Assembly: GCA_003531115.1 (NCBI GenBank)
Contig: DQHT01000025.1
Location: 21,143-29,199, forward strand
DNA: 8,057 nucleotides
Source: Bacteroidota bacterium
GTDB lineage: Bacteria > Bacteroidota > Bacteroidia > UBA8524
Direction of reading: 5' to 3'
In this document: in pieces, positions 6,015 through 8,057 of the stretch
Position numbering within the stretch: position 1 is the stretch's first letter
Layout: each line of letters starts with the position of its first letter
Notes under the pieces: generated by a model
What the model saw: only the letters and a program-made list of their open reading frames with translations
What the model was told of the DNA's origin: nothing
Databases searched by the model: none
Translations under genes and position numbers: made by a program

Positions 6015-6052
6015 AAATTGAAACCCCGTGATGAGAGTCATGGGGTTTTTTT
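6015..6052. terminator. Bidirectional intrinsic terminator between convergent genes
   Basis: AAACCCCGTGA (6021-6031) pairs with TCATGGGGTTT (6038-6048), including one G-T pair, around a 6-base loop. On the plus strand it ends in seven Ts (6046-6052) and serves the DUF1573 gene. On the minus strand the stem is followed by CAA and then six Ts (complement of the A-run before 6019), so it can also end the peptidase/PLP-enzyme transcript. Its plus-strand T-tract touches the minus-strand stop codon at 6051-6053. Confidence 0.88.
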
Positions 6053-6893
6053 ATGGACGGTCGGCTCCCCAACCACTGAGCCCGCCGCTATGGACAAAAA
6101 GTACACGGTCTCCTTTATTAAATAAGCCTTGATCAAGGAGGTCCAAAGCTGCCATCCATTGTTTGGCGGTATAAACCGGGTCGAGCAAGATGCCTGTATC
6201 CTCTCTGAAGGCCCGACAACTACCAAACAATTCATCATCCATTTTGGCAAATCCACCACGGGTATATTCATCAAAAACCCGGATACCCATTGCCCGCAAC
6301 GATGCGGCTAATCCATGATCCTTTACAGCCATGATGGCCAGAACCCTTGTTTGTGATGGAGCTGATTCCGACAAACCCCTTACTGATGTTCCTGAACCAA
6401 CACTATCCAGCAAATAGGTATAATCCTGCTTTAGTTCGCTCCATAAAGTGGCCATTCCCTGCCTCGCTTCCGGGCAGTTTGCCCCTTCAGGAATTATACA
6501 GGTATCCTCTGTCCATCCAAGTACATCATCCACTTTCCTTAAATTCCTGTATTCCTCGCGGGATAAAAACCGGATCTTCATGCCAAGGTCAGAACAGCGC
6601 GATAATATGCTATTATCGACAGGCTCCCCGCGAACAATTCCCATACTGTCCATACCTAACTGGTGTGCGGCTGCAGCCAATGCCAGAAGGTGGTTGGACC
6701 AGGCGCCTCCATAGGAAATTACCTTCGTGACCCCGCGCTTTTTTATCTCTTCCATGATCGGGGCGAGTTTTCTCCATTTGTTGCCACTTATTTCCGGATG
6801 GATGAGGTCGTCGCGCTTTATCCATAATTCTACCCCCGCCGTTTCAAAAAGCGGATGAAATACCCGTTGTTCCGGAGATGGCAGTCGGATCAT
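6051..6893 (-). CDS. PLP-dependent enzyme, ACC deaminase/D-cysteine desulfhydrase family
   Basis: This is a 280-residue fold-type II pyridoxal-phosphate enzyme, slightly short for a family of about 300-340. The PLP-binding lysine is K39 in SGNKWRKL (36-43). The catalytic serine region is YGGAWSNH (61-68). A phosphate-binding loop GSGTSVRGL is at 166-174. DPVYTAKQW (238-246) and VHSGGLSGWGA (267-277) complete the usual C-terminal motifs. The SNH triplet resembles D-cysteine desulfhydrases more than true ACC deaminases (SNQ), so deamination of aminocyclopropane carboxylate should not be assumed; the substrate is unknown. The ATG overlaps the TGA of the upstream aminopeptidase gene by four bases (ATGA, 6890-6893), implying translational coupling and one transcript. 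Transcription probably ends at the bidirectional terminator whose T-tract touches its stop codon. Confidence 0.85.
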   Translation of the reverse strand: MIRLPSPEQRVFHPLFETAGVELWIKRDDLIHPEISGNKWRKLAPIMEEIKKRGVTKVISYGGAWSNHLLALAAAAHQLGMDSMGIVRGEPVDNSILSRCSDLGMKIRFLSREEYRNLRKVDDVLGWTEDTCIIPEGANCPEARQGMATLWSELKQDYTYLLDSVGSGTSVRGLSESAPSQTRVLAIMAVKDHGLAASLRAMGIRVFDEYTRGGFAKMDDELFGSCRAFREDTGILLDPVYTAKQWMAALDLLDQGLFNKGDRVLFVHSGGLSGWGADRP

Positions 6894-8057
6894 GGATGAA
6901 ATTCCAATAATTCGTCCAGGGTATGGATAGAAACGGCATGGTAGCCTTCCCGCGCCTGTTTATAGATTCTGAGTGCTTCCTTCTGCCAATAAGTATCTTG
7001 TTCCTTCATCGCCCTGTACAGCGGGGTGAGAAATTTTCTTCTCCCTACTTCCATCAAAAACGCTTCGATCTGCGGAACTTTTTGCTTCCAATTGCTTTCA
7101 ACCGATAAAATAAACCATCTGTTCGCGATTTCTGCATTGGCCGAACTAAAATGATAAAGCTCTTCAAGCCTTATTAACAGGGCAGTATCTGCAGGGGATT
7201 CGATACTCCGGATAAAATGCAACCAATGGTGGGTGGTGAAATTTTCCGAAAGTTTCATGGCCGTTTTATCGCCCTTTTTTAATTGTTCGGCATATTCATC
7301 CACCCGAACAAAAGCAGCTGCTTCTGGTGGCTCAAAACCGGATGGGAGTCCGGACTGGTAGATCCATTCCTCAATATTGGCCTTCTCCTTCCAGTCCGGA
7401 TCCTCGTTCAGCAGGGTAGCATTCAGGTAGTCGATAAACTGTTTGGTATCCATGGTCTGAAAAGCGTGGGCATTAAAATAGGTTTTCAGGAATTGATCAA
7501 AACGAGTTCGCCCTACCAATGCCTCCAGATGCCTCAGGAAAAACCTTCCTTTTTCATAGGCGATATCACTCACGCCTTCATCCGGGTCGCGACCGTACAG
7601 ATCGAGATACAATCGGGTATCCGGGTTGGTGTCGCCCATTTCTTCCAGGGTGGCTTTCAGGTCCTGATAACCCAAGACAGTCAGCATATCCGCATATTCC
7701 TTTCCATATACCGCTTCCATGATGCGCTGTTCGAAATAAACGGTGAACCCTTCATTGAGCCAGAAATCGTTCCAGGTGCGGTTTGTTACGAGGTTTCCCG
7801 ACCAGGAATGGGCCAGCTCATGCGCCACCAAAGCTACAAGCGAACGGTCGCCGGCAAGAATCGTTGGCGTTGCGAAAGTTAGCTTGGGATTTTCCATACC
7901 TCCAAAAGGAAAAGAAGGGGGAAGGAAAAGCACATCGTAACGGCCCCAGCGGTATTCTCCGTAAAGTCCCTCGGCAGCTGCGATCATTTTTGGCAGGTCC
8001 TGCAGTTCGTTGAAGGCCTTTTCCATCATCACCGGTTCGGCATATACCCCACAGCCT
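6890..8057 (-). CDS. M1-family zinc aminopeptidase, leukotriene A4 hydrolase-like (5' end outside window)
   Basis: The visible 388 residues cover the catalytic and C-terminal parts; about 215 N-terminal residues, by comparison with human LTA4H, lie beyond the window. The substrate-binding GGMEN is at visible residues 52-56. The zinc site is HELAH (79-83) with the third ligand E102 in NEGFTVYFE. A catalytic tyrosine is in AYEKG (Y167). Spacings between GGMEN, HEXXH, E102 and Y167 equal those in human LTA4H as I recall it (E271, H295, E318, Y383). The C-terminal ~150 residues are a helical domain of the LTA4H_C type (HHWLHFIRSI..., FLTPLYRAM...). Bacterial members act as aminopeptidases; epoxide hydrolase activity cannot be judged. 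Whether it is exported depends on the missing N-terminus. It is coupled through ATGA to the PLP enzyme downstream. Confidence 0.92.
   Translation of the reverse strand, partial: GCGVYAEPVMMEKAFNELQDLPKMIAAAEGLYGEYRWGRYDVLFLPPSFPFGGMENPKLTFATPTILAGDRSLVALVAHELAHSWSGNLVTNRTWNDFWLNEGFTVYFEQRIMEAVYGKEYADMLTVLGYQDLKATLEEMGDTNPDTRLYLDLYGRDPDEGVSDIAYEKGRFFLRHLEALVGRTRFDQFLKTYFNAHAFQTMDTKQFIDYLNATLLNEDPDWKEKANIEEWIYQSGLPSGFEPPEAAAFVRVDEYAEQLKKGDKTAMKLSENFTTHHWLHFIRSIESPADTALLIRLEELYHFSSANAEIANRWFILSVESNWKQKVPQIEAFLMEVGRRKFLTPLYRAMKEQDTYWQKEALRIYKQAREGYHAVSIHTLDELLEFHP

Noticed and set aside
7283..7882. 199-residue open frame on the plus strand opposite the aminopeptidase
   Set aside because: It has no recognisable motif and lies wholly antisense to conserved M1 peptidase sequence; it is a shadow frame.
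1..8057. Defence system, mobile element or CRISPR array
   Set aside because: Every sizeable coding stretch is accounted for by known families; no transposase, integrase, nuclease module, repeat array or composition shift was seen.

Overview
The window looks like an ordinary chromosomal segment from a member of the Bacteroidota. A Saprospiraceae/Chitinophagia-like relative is plausible, but the sequence alone does not fix the lineage. Three things point to the phylum: a short (287 aa) primary sigma factor starting MRQLKIS, two short PEFPGG-type TonB proteins, and one promoter with the phylum's TTTG-N20-TAnnTTTG pattern. Base composition looks even throughout. I see no insertion sequence, phage gene, tRNA, rRNA or CRISPR array, and no gene-free stretch longer than 208 bases.

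Layout: (1) positions 1-215, the 3' end of a VanZ-family membrane protein gene; (2) 278-1776, two tandem paralogous TonB-type energy transducer genes, each closed by a strong intrinsic terminator; (3) 1867-3928, a ferrous iron uptake pair feoA-feoB with overlapping ends, preceded by a 19-base palindrome that looks like a metalloregulator operator; (4) 4137-5000, the housekeeping sigma factor gene (rpoD/sigA); (5) 4980-5453 on the minus strand, recX, whose 3' end overlaps the sigma gene; (6) 5578-6000, a secreted DUF1573 protein; (7) 6051-8057 on the minus strand, a two-gene unit with a leukotriene-A4-hydrolase-like M1 aminopeptidase (5' end outside the window) followed through an ATGA overlap by a PLP-dependent ACC deaminase/D-cysteine desulfhydrase family enzyme.

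Working together: TonB proteins power outer-membrane uptake, including of iron compounds, and FeoAB moves Fe2+ across the inner membrane. Positions 278-3928 may therefore have an iron-import theme, although ExbB, ExbD and a TonB-dependent receptor are absent here. The remaining genes are housekeeping or general metabolism and do not form an obvious pathway.

I found no convincing new multi-gene system. The observations most worth checking are the palindrome before feoA, the rpoD terminator buried inside the recX coding sequence, the lack of a conventional start for feoB, the nearly leaderless tonB promoter, and a 13-base direct repeat between recX and the DUF1573 gene.
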